Positions 5,918 to 15,071 are shown, counted from the first letter of the stretch. The stretch is DNA of 19,600 bases from Minisyncoccota bacterium (GCA_025449795.1 JANWIQ010000056.1:1-19600); one strand, 5' to 3'. The notes: generated by a model not told the origin, from the letters alone. Made by a program: numbers and translations.

Positions 5918-7162
5918 ATGAAAAAAATAACAACACAACAAATTGAGGAAGCAGCAAAGAATATGCAAGAGGTAGTTTGGAAAACACCATTACAGTTTTC
6001 AAAAAGATTATCCAAAAAGTATGATGCAAAAGTATATATAAAAAGGGAAGATTTGCAAGAAGTACGATCTTTTAAAATACGAGGAGCTTTTAATAAAATG
6101 AGTTCTTTAACTGACGAAGAAAAGGCACAAGGTGTTGTGACCGCAAGTACAGGTAACCATGCCCAGGGAGTTGCCCTTAGTTGTTATCTCTTAAAAATTC
6201 ATGGAGTTATTTTTATGCCCAACACAACCCCTCTACAAAAAATAGAAAAAGTAAAACACTTTGGAGATGGTTTTATAGAAATAAAATTGATTGGACAAAC
6301 ATTTGACGATGCATATCAAGCATCGAAAAAGTATTGTGAAGAAGAGCATGCTTCATATGTTCATCCTTTTGATGATCTCAAAACTATTATTGGTCAAGGG
6401 ACAATTGGACTTGAGATTTATAAAGAGTTAGGAGAAAAAATTGATGTTGTTATATCCCCTGTTGGCGGTGGAGGACTTGCAGCAGGTATTGCTTCATACG
6501 TAAAACAAAAAAAACAAGTTGCAGTATTTGGAGTAGAAGCGCAAGGTGCTGCTGGGATGCATAAGTCTTTTCAAAAAGGATATGCTGTTTCTCTTGGGGA
6601 ATTAGACACATTTGTTGATGGAGCAGCGGTAAGTACAGTTGGCAATATATCATATGAACTTTGCAAACAGTATTTAGAAAAAATTGTTGTTGTACCAGAG
6701 GGATTGGTTTGTAGCGTAATGATAGAGTTATATCAGAATGAAGGTATTGTTGCTGAACCAGCTGGAGCACTTTCTGTCTCAGCACTTGAAGAACTTAAAG
6801 ATGTAATTAAACGAAAAACTGTTGTTTGTATATTAAGTGGTGGTAATAATGATATTTTACGATACCCAGAAGTTTTAGAAAGAAGCCTTGTATGGCAAGG
6901 AAAAAAGCATTATTTTCTTATTGAATTTGCTCAAAAACCAGGACAACTTAAAGGATTTTTAGATAAAGCAATGGGACCAACAGATGACATTGTTCGGTTT
7001 GAATATATGAAAAAAACAAATAAAGAACGTGGTACTGCACTTGTAGGTATTGAGCTTACAAAAAAAGAAGACTTGCAGCCACTTTTGAATAAAATGAAAG
7101 AAATAGAACTTAACTTTCGAATGATATCATCGGATGAAATGTTATATAGTTATTTAATATAG
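5918..7162 (+). CDS. ilvA: Threonine dehydratase, biosynthetic
   Basis: PLP enzyme that converts threonine to 2-oxobutanoate and ammonia, the committed step to isoleucine. The PLP-binding Lys is K53 in RSFKIRGAFNKM; the phosphate loop is SPVGGGGLAAG (about 184-194) and the cofactor-ring Ser region is ILSGGNND (about 305). The last about 90 residues (from HYFLIEFAQKPGQLKGFL) form a single ACT-like regulatory domain, so this is the short form (414 residues) as in Bacillus and Corynebacterium, not the two-ACT E. coli form. Isoleucine feedback is therefore likely. It begins one base after the ilvC stop and has no Shine-Dalgarno. The enamine/imine product it releases is the substrate of RidA encoded downstream. 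Confidence 0.96.
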   Translation: MKKITTQQIEEAAKNMQEVVWKTPLQFSKRLSKKYDAKVYIKREDLQEVRSFKIRGAFNKMSSLTDEEKAQGVVTASTGNHAQGVALSCYLLKIHGVIFMPNTTPLQKIEKVKHFGDGFIEIKLIGQTFDDAYQASKKYCEEEHASYVHPFDDLKTIIGQGTIGLEIYKELGEKIDVVISPVGGGGLAAGIASYVKQKKQVAVFGVEAQGAAGMHKSFQKGYAVSLGELDTFVDGAAVSTVGNISYELCKQYLEKIVVVPEGLVCSVMIELYQNEGIVAEPAGALSVSALEELKDVIKRKTVVCILSGGNNDILRYPEVLERSLVWQGKKHYFLIEFAQKPGQLKGFLDKAMGPTDDIVRFEYMKKTNKERGTALVGIELTKKEDLQPLLNKMKEIELNFRMISSDEMLYSYLI

Positions 7163-7178
7163 TGAATTTATATTGCTT

Positions 7179-8984
7179 ATGAAAAACGATAATTGCCAGT
7201 GTGGAAAATGCGAATGTGAAGAAAAAACAAAGCATACTGATTTTGTATCAGAAAATCCTGGACGAGATGTGCAAAGAGTAGGTACTGCCCGTGTTATTGG
7301 GCAAGACCCATTAAAAATTTATGATCCAGTATGGGCTGTTACAGGTAGTCTTGGAGATAGCCAATGCTATCTTGGTATAACAGAAAAAGTTACGGTCATA
7401 CAAAAGACACTCTCTGATCGTATTGTCACAGACAATTTACCCATTCGACTTATTCCTCCTGCATATACTATTGGTGTTTCAGATGGTCAACTGAATGGTA
7501 CACCAGAAATGCGTTTTTCACTAATTGGTCGTGAAGTGACAAATGATTCCATGACATTGCATTTAAGTGGGAGTAAGGTTACAGGTTGTATTGCTGTTGT
7601 TGCATGTGATAAACCTCCCGTTGGTACATTGGCAGCAATTCTTGAATTAAATGTTCCAACAGTAATTTTTTCAGACGGATCAATTCATCCTGGTGTTGAT
7701 CCAAAAACCCATGAAAGAATTGATATTGTTACTGGTTTTCAAGTTGCTGCAGATTCTGACAAGGAAAAGAAAACAAGAATTGCTCTTAATGCCTGTTGTG
7801 GTCAAGGAAGTTGCGGAGGAATGTTTACATATAACACAATGCAGTCATTCATTGCTGTTTTGGGAATGGAACCGCTACACATGGTGTCTCCTTCATCCGA
7901 TGATAAAAAACGCATTAACGATTTTCCCAAGGAGCTTATTAACTGTCTTCTCACAATGACTCAAAAAGAAATAAAGCCATTGGATATTGTTACACCAGCA
8001 TCTCTGAGAAACGCATTAACAGTAGCGATTGCCATGGGAGGTTCAACCAATGTTGTTTTACACTGTGCAGAAATTGCACGAGCAGCAGGAATTAATCTGT
8101 GGAAGGAAGTTATCAGTCAAAAAGAATTTAACGAAATTTCCCACAAAGTTCCTGTACTTGTTAATGCGAGACCATTTGGAAAATATTCAATGGTTGACAT
8201 AGAAGAAAAAGGTGGCTTACCAGTCATAGTAAAAGAATTACTTACAGCAAAATTGTTGAATGGAAATTGTATTACGTGTACCGGCGAAACATTAGCAGAA
8301 CAAGTAGAAAGAATCAATCCACCTTTACCTGATGGAGATGTAATATATTCAATTGCAAAACCTTTTAAAAAAACTGGTGGATTAAGACTTCTTCAAGGAA
8401 ATTTGGCTCCAAAAGGTGGAGCAGTTATTAAAGTAGCAGGCGTAGAAACAGGTTTAGTTGATGGTATTTTTACAGGCAGAGCAAAAACATTTAATAGCGA
8501 ACTTGAACTTCTGCATGCTCTTGAGGAAACACCAGATATTTTTGAAAATCAGCAAATGGTGGTAATTCGTTATGAGGGACCAAGAGGTGCTCCAGGAATG
8601 CCAGAAATGCTTGATCCAACATCGAGAATTACAACGCTTTGCAGACAGAAAAACATTACTATTGCACTTATGACTGACGCTCGCTTTTCTGGTGGGTCAG
8701 TAGGAGTAGTGATTGGACACATTACTCCAGAAGCATATCTTGGTGGTCCAATTGCTCTGGTTGAAGATAGTGACACAATTGTCGTAGACCTAAATAACAA
8801 TACAATAAATTGTAGGGAACTTTCAGATGATGAACTAGCAACAAAACGTCTTTCAGAATGGAAAGAACTAACAAAAGAAAATGCTGGAATACATCCTGCA
8901 GTCAAAAAAGTAACTAATCGCTTGTTGAAACGAATGCGAGCTACCGCCTTATCGGCAATTGAGGGTGCTGGCATGGAAGAATAA
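7179..8984 (+). CDS. ilvD: Dihydroxy-acid dehydratase (Fe-S enzyme)
   Basis: Dehydrates 2,3-dihydroxy acids to 2-oxo acids in both the Ile and Val branches. The 601 residues fit the IlvD/Edd family: SDG near 102, ACDK at about 142-145 (cluster Cys and Mg-binding Lys), CCGQGSCGGMFTYNTM at about 206-221, MGGSTNVVLH, GPRGAPGMPEML and TDARFSGGSVG with the catalytic Ser. Two things are odd. The usual CDKxxPG is CDKPPVG, and the N-terminus carries a short Cys-rich extension, C6, C8, C11 and C13, absent from common family members. An upstream in-frame TTG at 7173 is possible; ATG at 7179 is preferred. Related sugar-acid dehydratases share the fold, but the ilv context and the RFSGG motif favour DHAD. 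Its cluster presumably comes from the Suf proteins of the same operon. Confidence 0.94.
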   Translation: MKNDNCQCGKCECEEKTKHTDFVSENPGRDVQRVGTARVIGQDPLKIYDPVWAVTGSLGDSQCYLGITEKVTVIQKTLSDRIVTDNLPIRLIPPAYTIGVSDGQLNGTPEMRFSLIGREVTNDSMTLHLSGSKVTGCIAVVACDKPPVGTLAAILELNVPTVIFSDGSIHPGVDPKTHERIDIVTGFQVAADSDKEKKTRIALNACCGQGSCGGMFTYNTMQSFIAVLGMEPLHMVSPSSDDKKRINDFPKELINCLLTMTQKEIKPLDIVTPASLRNALTVAIAMGGSTNVVLHCAEIARAAGINLWKEVISQKEFNEISHKVPVLVNARPFGKYSMVDIEEKGGLPVIVKELLTAKLLNGNCITCTGETLAEQVERINPPLPDGDVIYSIAKPFKKTGGLRLLQGNLAPKGGAVIKVAGVETGLVDGIFTGRAKTFNSELELLHALEETPDIFENQQMVVIRYEGPRGAPGMPEMLDPTSRITTLCRQKNITIALMTDARFSGGSVGVVIGHITPEAYLGGPIALVEDSDTIVVDLNNNTINCRELSDDELATKRLSEWKELTKENAGIHPAVKKVTNRLLKRMRATALSAIEGAGMEE

Positions 8985-8989
8985 TTTTT

Positions 8990-9364
8990 ATGAAAACTAT
9001 ATATACAAACAATGCTCCCGCTATAGTAGGACCATATTCTCAAGCTATTGAAGTGAATGGGTTTATATTTTGTGCAGGACAAATTGGTATAGATCCTAAA
9101 ACATCTACTCTAGTAGAAGGCATAGAAAATCAAACTAAGCAAGTTATGACAAATATTGCTGCTGTACTTACATCTGCAGGAGTAGATTTAAGCGATGTTG
9201 TAAAAACGACGATTTTTGTTAAATCTTTGAAAGATTATGTAACGGTAAACGAGATATATGGTTCATATTTTACTAACCAAAAACCGGCTCGATCTACTGT
9301 AGAAGTTTCTTGTTTACCTAAAGATGCGCTTGTAGAGATAGAGGTTATTGCAATTAAAAAATAA
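8990..9364 (+). CDS. ridA: RidA enamine/imine deaminase
   Basis: A 124-residue YjgF/YER057c/UK114 protein. It hydrolyses 2-aminoacrylate and 2-iminobutanoate released by threonine/serine dehydratases, which otherwise damage PLP enzymes. Signature pieces: GPYSQAIEVNGFIFCAGQIGID near the N-terminus, and the catalytic Arg in KPARSTVEVSCLPKDALVEIEVIA near residue 103, followed by the conserved Glu. It is expected to form a trimer in the cytosol. Its place between ilvD and ilvE, in the same operon as ilvA, fits protection of IlvE and IlvA themselves. Five bases separate it from ilvD, one base from ilvE. Confidence 0.95.
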   Translation: MKTIYTNNAPAIVGPYSQAIEVNGFIFCAGQIGIDPKTSTLVEGIENQTKQVMTNIAAVLTSAGVDLSDVVKTTIFVKSLKDYVTVNEIYGSYFTNQKPARSTVEVSCLPKDALVEIEVIAIKK

Positions 9365-9365
9365 A

Positions 9366-10286
9366 ATGAAAACACAATCATTCCCATTTGCTTTTTTAAA
9401 TAACAAAATTGTAAAAATTGAAGATGCAAATGTTTCCATCATGACAAATGCGCTTCAATATGGTACGGCTATTTTTGGTGGAATACGGGGATATTATAAC
9501 AAAAAGAAAAACTCAGTATATATTTTTCGATTGTCAGATCATTATGAACGTTTTCTTTCTTCAGTGAAAATAGTTGGGTGTACATTCCCATACACAAAAG
9601 AAAACCTTATGGAAATAACGCTTGATTTAGCAAGAAAAAATAATCCAAAAACAGATGTATATTTCAGGCCATTTGCATACGCCGGGAATTTAGATTTTTC
9701 ACCCTCCTTAGCGCAGACAGAATTTTCATTTAGTCTCTATATGTTGCCGCTTGGAGAGTATATGTCTCTTACTAATGGGCTTAATTTTATGGTTTCTTCG
9801 TGGAGAAGAGTGAGCGATAACGCCATACCTTCGCGTGCGAAAATTTCAGGTGCATATGTAAATAGCTCGCTAGCAAAAAAAGAGGCCGTGGATAATGGAT
9901 ATGACGACGCAATTTTACTTAATGACTTAGGAAACGTTTCTGAAGCATCAGCAGCAAATTTATTTATTGTTAGGAATGGAAAACTGATTACGCCAGCAAA
10001 GTCAGACGATATTCTAGAAGGAATTACAAGAAGAACAGTACTTCAACTGGCTCAAGATTTAGAAATAGAAATAGAAGAAAGAACGATTGATAGAACAGAA
10101 CTATACATTTGCTCTGAAGCATTTATCTGCGGGACAGGCTGTCAGGTCGCATGGATCAAAAGTATCGATAAGCGACAAATTGGTAGTGGCCAAAGAGGAG
10201 AAGTAGCAAAAAAAATGCAGGAATTGTTTTTTAGAATAGTTCGTGGAGAAGAGGAGAAATATAAAGAATGGTGTACAAAAATCTAA
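9366..10286 (+). CDS. ilvE: Branched-chain amino-acid aminotransferase
   Basis: Class IV (fold type IV) PLP aminotransferase that makes Ile, Val and Leu from the oxo acids with glutamate. The 306-residue size is typical. Features: ALQYGTAIFGGIRGY near the N-terminus, RLSDHYERF, the PLP Lys K159 in PSRAKISGAYVNSSLAKKEA, Glu at about 193 in GNVSEASAANLFIV, and the late GTGCQVAWI segment. D-amino-acid transaminase and aminodeoxychorismate lyase share the fold, but the motif set and operon context point to IlvE. The frame continues upstream of 9366, inside ridA; the ATG at 9366, one base after the ridA stop, gives the usual N-terminus. This gene completes the route to Ile and Val in the operon. 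Confidence 0.95.
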   Translation: MKTQSFPFAFLNNKIVKIEDANVSIMTNALQYGTAIFGGIRGYYNKKKNSVYIFRLSDHYERFLSSVKIVGCTFPYTKENLMEITLDLARKNNPKTDVYFRPFAYAGNLDFSPSLAQTEFSFSLYMLPLGEYMSLTNGLNFMVSSWRRVSDNAIPSRAKISGAYVNSSLAKKEAVDNGYDDAILLNDLGNVSEASAANLFIVRNGKLITPAKSDDILEGITRRTVLQLAQDLEIEIEERTIDRTELYICSEAFICGTGCQVAWIKSIDKRQIGSGQRGEVAKKMQELFFRIVRGEEEKYKEWCTKI

Positions 10287-10292
10287 ATACAT

Positions 10293-11117
10293 ATGTTTAC
10301 TATTGGTTTAATTACTTTTAGAGAATTTTTAGAGGCATTCCTAATTTTGGGTTTATTTTTAGGTATATCTAAGAAAACGAATCTTAAAAAGGAGGTTGAA
10401 ATAGTTTCAGCTGTCGTAATTGGTATATTACTTTCTCTTTTATTAAGTTCTTCAATGTATGTATTTAGTAATTATGCAAGAGGAATACTCACAGAAAAAA
10501 ACGCTGACAGTCTAGAAAGCTATCTACTTATTTTTTCTGGCACTTTTCTTGTATATGTAGTATTTTCAGTCCATAAAGTTTTACATAGAAGTAGCCATGC
10601 TATTTTAAAAAAGACCCAGGAAAAAATAGAACAAAAAATATTTGACATATCTCTTTTTTTTACTATTGTTTTTTTAATTTTAAGAGAAGGATTTGAAGTT
10701 GCATTATTTACAGCAAGTAGCTCATTATTCTTTAACTTTACTCAAAACATAACGGGACTTTTGCTTGGCTTTTTGGGAGCAGGGTTTGTGGGGCTTGCTA
10801 CATCACTTATTTACCTGAAAGTTCCTCTTAAAAAAGTTTTTAGAACAACTGAATACCTTGTTATCCTTTTAGGCGCGTCTCTTTTTCAAAACGGAATAAC
10901 AAAATTATTTTATACGCACTTTAATATTTACTTATCAAAAATGATGTCCTTTCATTTAGGGTTTTTACCAAAAGAAGATAGTATACTTGGAACATTTTTG
11001 CAAAACTTTATAGGAGTTGATAGAGAATTTAGCCTGATTCGCCTTTTTGTTATGGTTACATATGTTTTTTGTGTGTACTTGATGTTTATCAAACAGACAC
11101 AAGAGGTTAAGATATGA
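10293..11117 (+). CDS. FTR1-family iron permease
   Basis: A 274-residue polytopic membrane protein with about seven hydrophobic segments. Both iron-binding R-E-x-x-E motifs of the FTR1/EfeU family are present: REFLE (10-14) in the first segment and REGFE (131-135) in the fourth, each followed by a hydrophobic stretch as in the family. It should move iron across the cytoplasmic membrane; FTR1 proteins usually work with a ferroxidase or EfeO/EfeB, and none is encoded nearby. The gene sits between ilvE and sufC and overlaps sufC by four bases (ATGA), so it is translationally coupled to Fe-S assembly and may feed it. No Shine-Dalgarno precedes the ATG. The family call is good; whether the ion is ferric or ferrous is not shown. 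Confidence 0.88.
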   Translation: MFTIGLITFREFLEAFLILGLFLGISKKTNLKKEVEIVSAVVIGILLSLLLSSSMYVFSNYARGILTEKNADSLESYLLIFSGTFLVYVVFSVHKVLHRSSHAILKKTQEKIEQKIFDISLFFTIVFLILREGFEVALFTASSSLFFNFTQNITGLLLGFLGAGFVGLATSLIYLKVPLKKVFRTTEYLVILLGASLFQNGITKLFYTHFNIYLSKMMSFHLGFLPKEDSILGTFLQNFIGVDREFSLIRLFVMVTYVFCVYLMFIKQTQEVKI

Positions 11118-11848
11118 AAAATGCATTAGTCATAAACAATCTTTATGCGCAAACAATAGATGGAAAAGAAATTCTTAGGGGCGTTTCTTTAACGATTAAG
11201 ATTAAAGAAAAACATGTCCTTATGGGTCCAAATGGTGGAGGTAAGTCTACCTTAGCACAAGTTCTTATGGGTCATCCTGGATATGTTATTACTAAAGGGA
11301 CTATTTTCCTTGATGGAGTCGATATTACTCGTATATCAGTAGATAAGAAGGCAAAATTGGGATTATTTCTTGGATTTCAGTATCCTGTTGAAGTTCCAGG
11401 AGTAAATTTTGCAAGTTTTCTTCGCATGGCATTTCAAGAAAAAAAATCTGTTTCTTTAAAGATTTTTAAACAAAATATGCAAAAAAATGCAAAGCAATTA
11501 GGACTACGAGAGGATATGACAGAACGATCACTGAATGAAGGGTTTTCAGGAGGAGAAAAGAAAAAAGCAGAAATTTTGCAAATGAGCATTCTTAAACCAA
11601 GGTATGTTGTTCTTGACGAACCGGATTCCGGATTAGATGTTGATGCTTTACAATATATTGCTCATCAAGTGGAATCTCTGAATTATTCTTTCGGGTTACT
11701 ACTTATCACCCATTATCAAAGAATACTTAAGTACCTTAAACCAGATTTTGTCCATGTTTTAGTGAAAGGAAAAATTGTACAGACTGGCAATGCTTCTCTT
11801 GCTTCTCTAATAGAAGAAAAAGGATACAATTTCTTATTCCAAAAATAA
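11114..11848 (+). CDS. sufC: SufC, ATPase of the SUF Fe-S scaffold
   Basis: ABC-type ATPase of 244 residues that energises the SufBCD scaffold in the cytosol. Walker A GPNGGGKST is at about 38-46, the signature FSGGEKKKAE at about 144-153 (the K-rich variant typical of SufC), Walker B YVVLDEPDSGLDVDAL at about 164-179 and the switch His at 200 in LLLITH. EPDSGLD is the SufC form of the D-loop region, distinguishing it from transport ATPases. No transmembrane partner is coded next to it. GAGGT at 11103-11107, inside the permease gene, is a fair ribosome binding site. sufB follows after three bases. Confidence 0.96.
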   Translation: MKNALVINNLYAQTIDGKEILRGVSLTIKIKEKHVLMGPNGGGKSTLAQVLMGHPGYVITKGTIFLDGVDITRISVDKKAKLGLFLGFQYPVEVPGVNFASFLRMAFQEKKSVSLKIFKQNMQKNAKQLGLREDMTERSLNEGFSGGEKKKAEILQMSILKPRYVVLDEPDSGLDVDALQYIAHQVESLNYSFGLLLITHYQRILKYLKPDFVHVLVKGKIVQTGNASLASLIEEKGYNFLFQK

Positions 11849-11851
11849 ATT

Positions 11852-13252
11852 ATGTCTAACTCTCCTTTTTTTACTAATAATGTATATAAATTCGGTTTTT
11901 ACCAGCCAGAAAATGATGTTGTAAGAACGCCAAAAGGGTTAAGTCGTGAAGTAGTGGAAATGATTTCTCGCATAAAAAATGAGCCATTATGGATGCGTAA
12001 TTTCCGTTTACAAGCATATATGATGTTTGAGCAAAAAATGATGCCAACATGGGGAGCTGATTTGTCAGGAGTTAATTTTGATGAATTATACTATTATGTT
12101 AGCTCATCGGAAAAAAAATTCCACGATTGGAAAGAAGTTCCTATAGAAGTACTAGACACGTACGAAAAAATTGGTATACCACAAGCAGAAAAAAAATTTC
12201 TTGGTGGTGTTGGTGCTCAATATGATTCAGAAGTTATCTATCAAAGTATAAAAAAGCACCTTGAAGAAAAAGGAGTAATTTTTACAGATACCGATACTGC
12301 CGTGCAAAAATATCCTGATCTTGTACGAGAGTATTTTGGGACAATCATTCCTCCCTCTGATAACAAATTTGCTGCACTTAATTCTGCAGTTTGGAGTGGA
12401 GGGAATTTTATTTATGTTCCCAAAGGCGTGCAAGTTGAGATTCCTTTGCAGGCATATTTTCGAATGAATGCAAAACAAATTGGACAGTTTGAGCGAACTT
12501 TAATTATTGCTGATGAAGGAAGTTATGTTCATTATCTTGAGGGCTGTACTGCCCCAAATCATCATACAGCAACGCTACACGCAGCCGTAGTTGAGGTAAT
12601 TGTTAAGAAAGGTGCTCGGGTTCGTTATACGACAGTACAAAACTGGAGTGAAACAGTGTATAACCTTGTCACCAAAAGAATGTTTATAGAAGAAGAGGGC
12701 GTTGGAGAATGGATAGATGGAAATATAGGATCTAAGGTTACCATGAAATACCCCTCATTAATTTTGGCAGGTAAAGGAGCAAGCGGAGAGGTGTTATCCA
12801 TGGCGTTTGCAGGAGCAAATCAACATCAAGACGCTGGTGGAAAGGCAATCCATTTAGCACCCTATACAACAAGTATGATTACCTCAAAGTCCGTAAGCAT
12901 GCAAGGAGGGAGAGCAAGTTATCGTGGAATGGTTAAAATTGCTAAAGGGGCAAAAGGGAGCAAATCATTTGTCCGTTGTGATGCATTACTACTTGATGAA
13001 CTATCAAGATCTGATACATATCCGGTAAATATTATTAATGAACAAGATGTAACGCTAGGCCATGAAGCATCTGTTTCAAAAGTTGGTGAACAACAATTAT
13101 TTTATTTAATGTCCAGAGGCTTAAATGAAAGTCAAGCAACTTCTCTTATTGTCAATGGATTCATAGAACCAATTATGAAAGAGATTCCTCTTGATTATGC
13201 TGTTGAATTAAATAGATTCATTAACTTATCTATGGAAGGAGCTGTCGGTTAA
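11852..13252 (+). CDS. sufB: SufB, Fe-S cluster scaffold
   Basis: The 466-residue scaffold on which the nascent cluster is built with SufC and SufD. Landmarks: the N-terminal helical domain; WSGGNFIYVPKGV and EIPLQAYFRMN, highly conserved at the start of the beta-helix; EGCTAP near 230; the Cys within SFVRCDALLL (about 375), which corresponds to the conserved cluster/sulfur Cys of E. coli SufB; and GHEASVSKVGEQQLFYLMSRGL with the C-terminal helices. Length is as expected. It ends one base into the sufD start (TAATG). There is no Shine-Dalgarno before its ATG. Confidence 0.97.
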   Translation: MSNSPFFTNNVYKFGFYQPENDVVRTPKGLSREVVEMISRIKNEPLWMRNFRLQAYMMFEQKMMPTWGADLSGVNFDELYYYVSSSEKKFHDWKEVPIEVLDTYEKIGIPQAEKKFLGGVGAQYDSEVIYQSIKKHLEEKGVIFTDTDTAVQKYPDLVREYFGTIIPPSDNKFAALNSAVWSGGNFIYVPKGVQVEIPLQAYFRMNAKQIGQFERTLIIADEGSYVHYLEGCTAPNHHTATLHAAVVEVIVKKGARVRYTTVQNWSETVYNLVTKRMFIEEEGVGEWIDGNIGSKVTMKYPSLILAGKGASGEVLSMAFAGANQHQDAGGKAIHLAPYTTSMITSKSVSMQGGRASYRGMVKIAKGAKGSKSFVRCDALLLDELSRSDTYPVNIINEQDVTLGHEASVSKVGEQQLFYLMSRGLNESQATSLIVNGFIEPIMKEIPLDYAVELNRFINLSMEGAVG

Positions 13253-13836
13253 TGCAGATAAAAAAACAAATTGTCCTAAATAAAAGTGGAGAAGTTTTAC
13301 TTCCAATAATATGGTTTGGTAAAGAGAAAGAAATAATCTACGATATTTACTTAGCTGAAAAAGGTGCTTCGATAAAAGTGCTTGGAGTCTTTTTTGGAAC
13401 AGGAGAAAGCACTGTTGATGTGAAAGTAAATATTTACCATAATTCTCCTGAAACAACAAGCCATTTTCTTCTTAAGGGAGTTTTAGAAGATTCTTCAAGT
13501 ATTAACTTCGATGGGCTAGTCAAAATTATAAAAGGGGCAAAAGGGAGTATTGCTTGGCTTGGGGCATATCTACTGCTTCTTTCCAATGCTTCTAAAGGAA
13601 GAGCAGTTCCCAGTCTTGAAATTGCAGAAAATGATATAAAAGCAGGACATGCAACAACTATTGGCAAGGTAAACGAACTTGAATTGTTCTATCTCATGTC
13701 ACGAGGTATACCCTATGAAAAATCTAAAATGCTACTTGTCGAAGGGTTTCTCTCAAGTGTTGTTAATCAGTTATCTAAAGGGAAACAAAGTGCTGTAAAG
13801 GAGAGAATCGCAGAATATGCAAACAACTTTATATAA
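13252..13836 (+). CDS. sufD: SufD-like protein, shortened
   Basis: Only 194 residues, about half of a normal SufD (around 400). What remains is the C-terminal part of the beta-helix and the closing helices: GAKGSIAWLGAYLLLL, IKAGHATTIGKVNELELFYLMSRGIPYEKSKMLLVEGFL. That segment includes the conserved His (GHATTIG) of the SufB-SufD interface. The N-terminal helical domain is absent, and there is no frame upstream that could supply it because the start overlaps the sufB stop by one base. AAGGAG at 13236-13241 is a good ribosome binding site. The short form probably still pairs with SufB and SufC, but that is inference. Confidence 0.85.
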   Translation: MQIKKQIVLNKSGEVLLPIIWFGKEKEIIYDIYLAEKGASIKVLGVFFGTGESTVDVKVNIYHNSPETTSHFLLKGVLEDSSSINFDGLVKIIKGAKGSIAWLGAYLLLLSNASKGRAVPSLEIAENDIKAGHATTIGKVNELELFYLMSRGIPYEKSKMLLVEGFLSSVVNQLSKGKQSAVKERIAEYANNFI

Positions 13837-15061
13837 TCCTGAAATAATAAAAAAAGACTTTCCCCTATTTAAAAAATATCCCGATTTAGTTTACTTGGAT
13901 AGTGCAGCAACGTCACAAAAACCAGTACAGGTAATACGAACAGTTGACGAGGTTTATAAAAAAAATAACGCAAATGTTCATAGGGGAATTTATTCTCTTG
14001 CAGAAAAAACGACAGAGCTCTATGAGCAGTCTAGAGATAGTGTTGCAAGCTTTATTCATGCTCGTGATAGAAATGAAGTTATTTTTACAAAAAATACTAA
14101 TGAATCAATACAGCTTGTGGTCAGTGGTTGGGCAAAGAAAAATTTGCACAAAGGTGATATTGTAGTTCTTTCTGAGATGGAGCATCATGCAAATGTTATT
14201 CCTTGGTTACGGCTTAAAGAAGAAATTGGTATCTTTCTGTTTTTTATTCCAATAGATAACGATGGTAGACTACTACATAGATCTATCCTTACTGCAAAGC
14301 TTAATATAAAGAAAATTAAAGTTGTTTCTTTAACTTATGTATCAAATGTCCTCGGAGTAATAAACCCAATTAAGAAAATAAAATCCTTTTTTTCTTCTCA
14401 TGGAATTAGTCCGAAAATAATCATTGATGCAGCCCAAGCGGTAGGACATATTCCCGTAGATGTTGTGAATTTGCAATGCGATTTTTTAGCATTTTCATCA
14501 CACAAAATGTTAGGACCATCGGGGGTTGGGGTTTTGTGGGGGAAAAAAGAATTACTAGAAACAATGGATCCTCTCATTGGTGGAAGTCATAGTATACAAG
14601 TAGTAAAAAAAGAATCATTTACCTGGGCAACAATACCAGATAGATTTGAGCCAGGAACTCCAAATATAGAAGGGGTTATTGGTCTCAATGCTGCAATTTC
14701 CTATCTTAAAAAAATTGGGGTAGAAAATATTCAACAATACGAAGAAAGGATTGCAGAATATATATTAGAGAAATTAAACTCATTGGCATATATAAAGCTT
14801 TTGGGACCAAAAAATATACAAGAAAGACTTGGCATTTTTTCTTTTACTATTCCTGGTATTCATCCGCACGATATTGCGCAAATTTTAGACGAAGATAATA
14901 TTTGTGTTAGAGCAGGTAATCACTGTGCACAAATACTTATGGAAACACTTCAGGTACATGCGACAGCACGAGCATCTATAAGTCTCTACACAACGAAAGA
15001 AGATATCGATAGGTTTTTAGTAGGCTTAGAAAAAGTAAAAAATTTTATTTCAAAAAGTTAA
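13817..15061 (+). CDS. sufS: SufS cysteine desulfurase
   Basis: A 414-residue group II PLP cysteine desulfurase that takes sulfur from cysteine for cluster assembly. The N-terminal YLDSAATSQKP is typical. H123 in EMEHHANVIPW stacks on PLP, D204 and the adjacent DAAQAVGH contact the cofactor, K230 in FSSHKMLGPSGVG is the Schiff-base Lys and C370 in RAGNHCAQ carries the persulfide (the common form is RAGHHCAQ, so one His is Asn here). It overlaps the end of sufD by 20 bases; AAGGAG at 13798-13803 lies 13 bases upstream of the start. The overlap points to coupled translation. The sulfur acceptor should be SufU, encoded just downstream. Confidence 0.96.
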   Translation: MQTTLYNPEIIKKDFPLFKKYPDLVYLDSAATSQKPVQVIRTVDEVYKKNNANVHRGIYSLAEKTTELYEQSRDSVASFIHARDRNEVIFTKNTNESIQLVVSGWAKKNLHKGDIVVLSEMEHHANVIPWLRLKEEIGIFLFFIPIDNDGRLLHRSILTAKLNIKKIKVVSLTYVSNVLGVINPIKKIKSFFSSHGISPKIIIDAAQAVGHIPVDVVNLQCDFLAFSSHKMLGPSGVGVLWGKKELLETMDPLIGGSHSIQVVKKESFTWATIPDRFEPGTPNIEGVIGLNAAISYLKKIGVENIQQYEERIAEYILEKLNSLAYIKLLGPKNIQERLGIFSFTIPGIHPHDIAQILDEDNICVRAGNHCAQILMETLQVHATARASISLYTTKEDIDRFLVGLEKVKNFISKS

Positions 15062-15071
15062 ACAATTTTAT

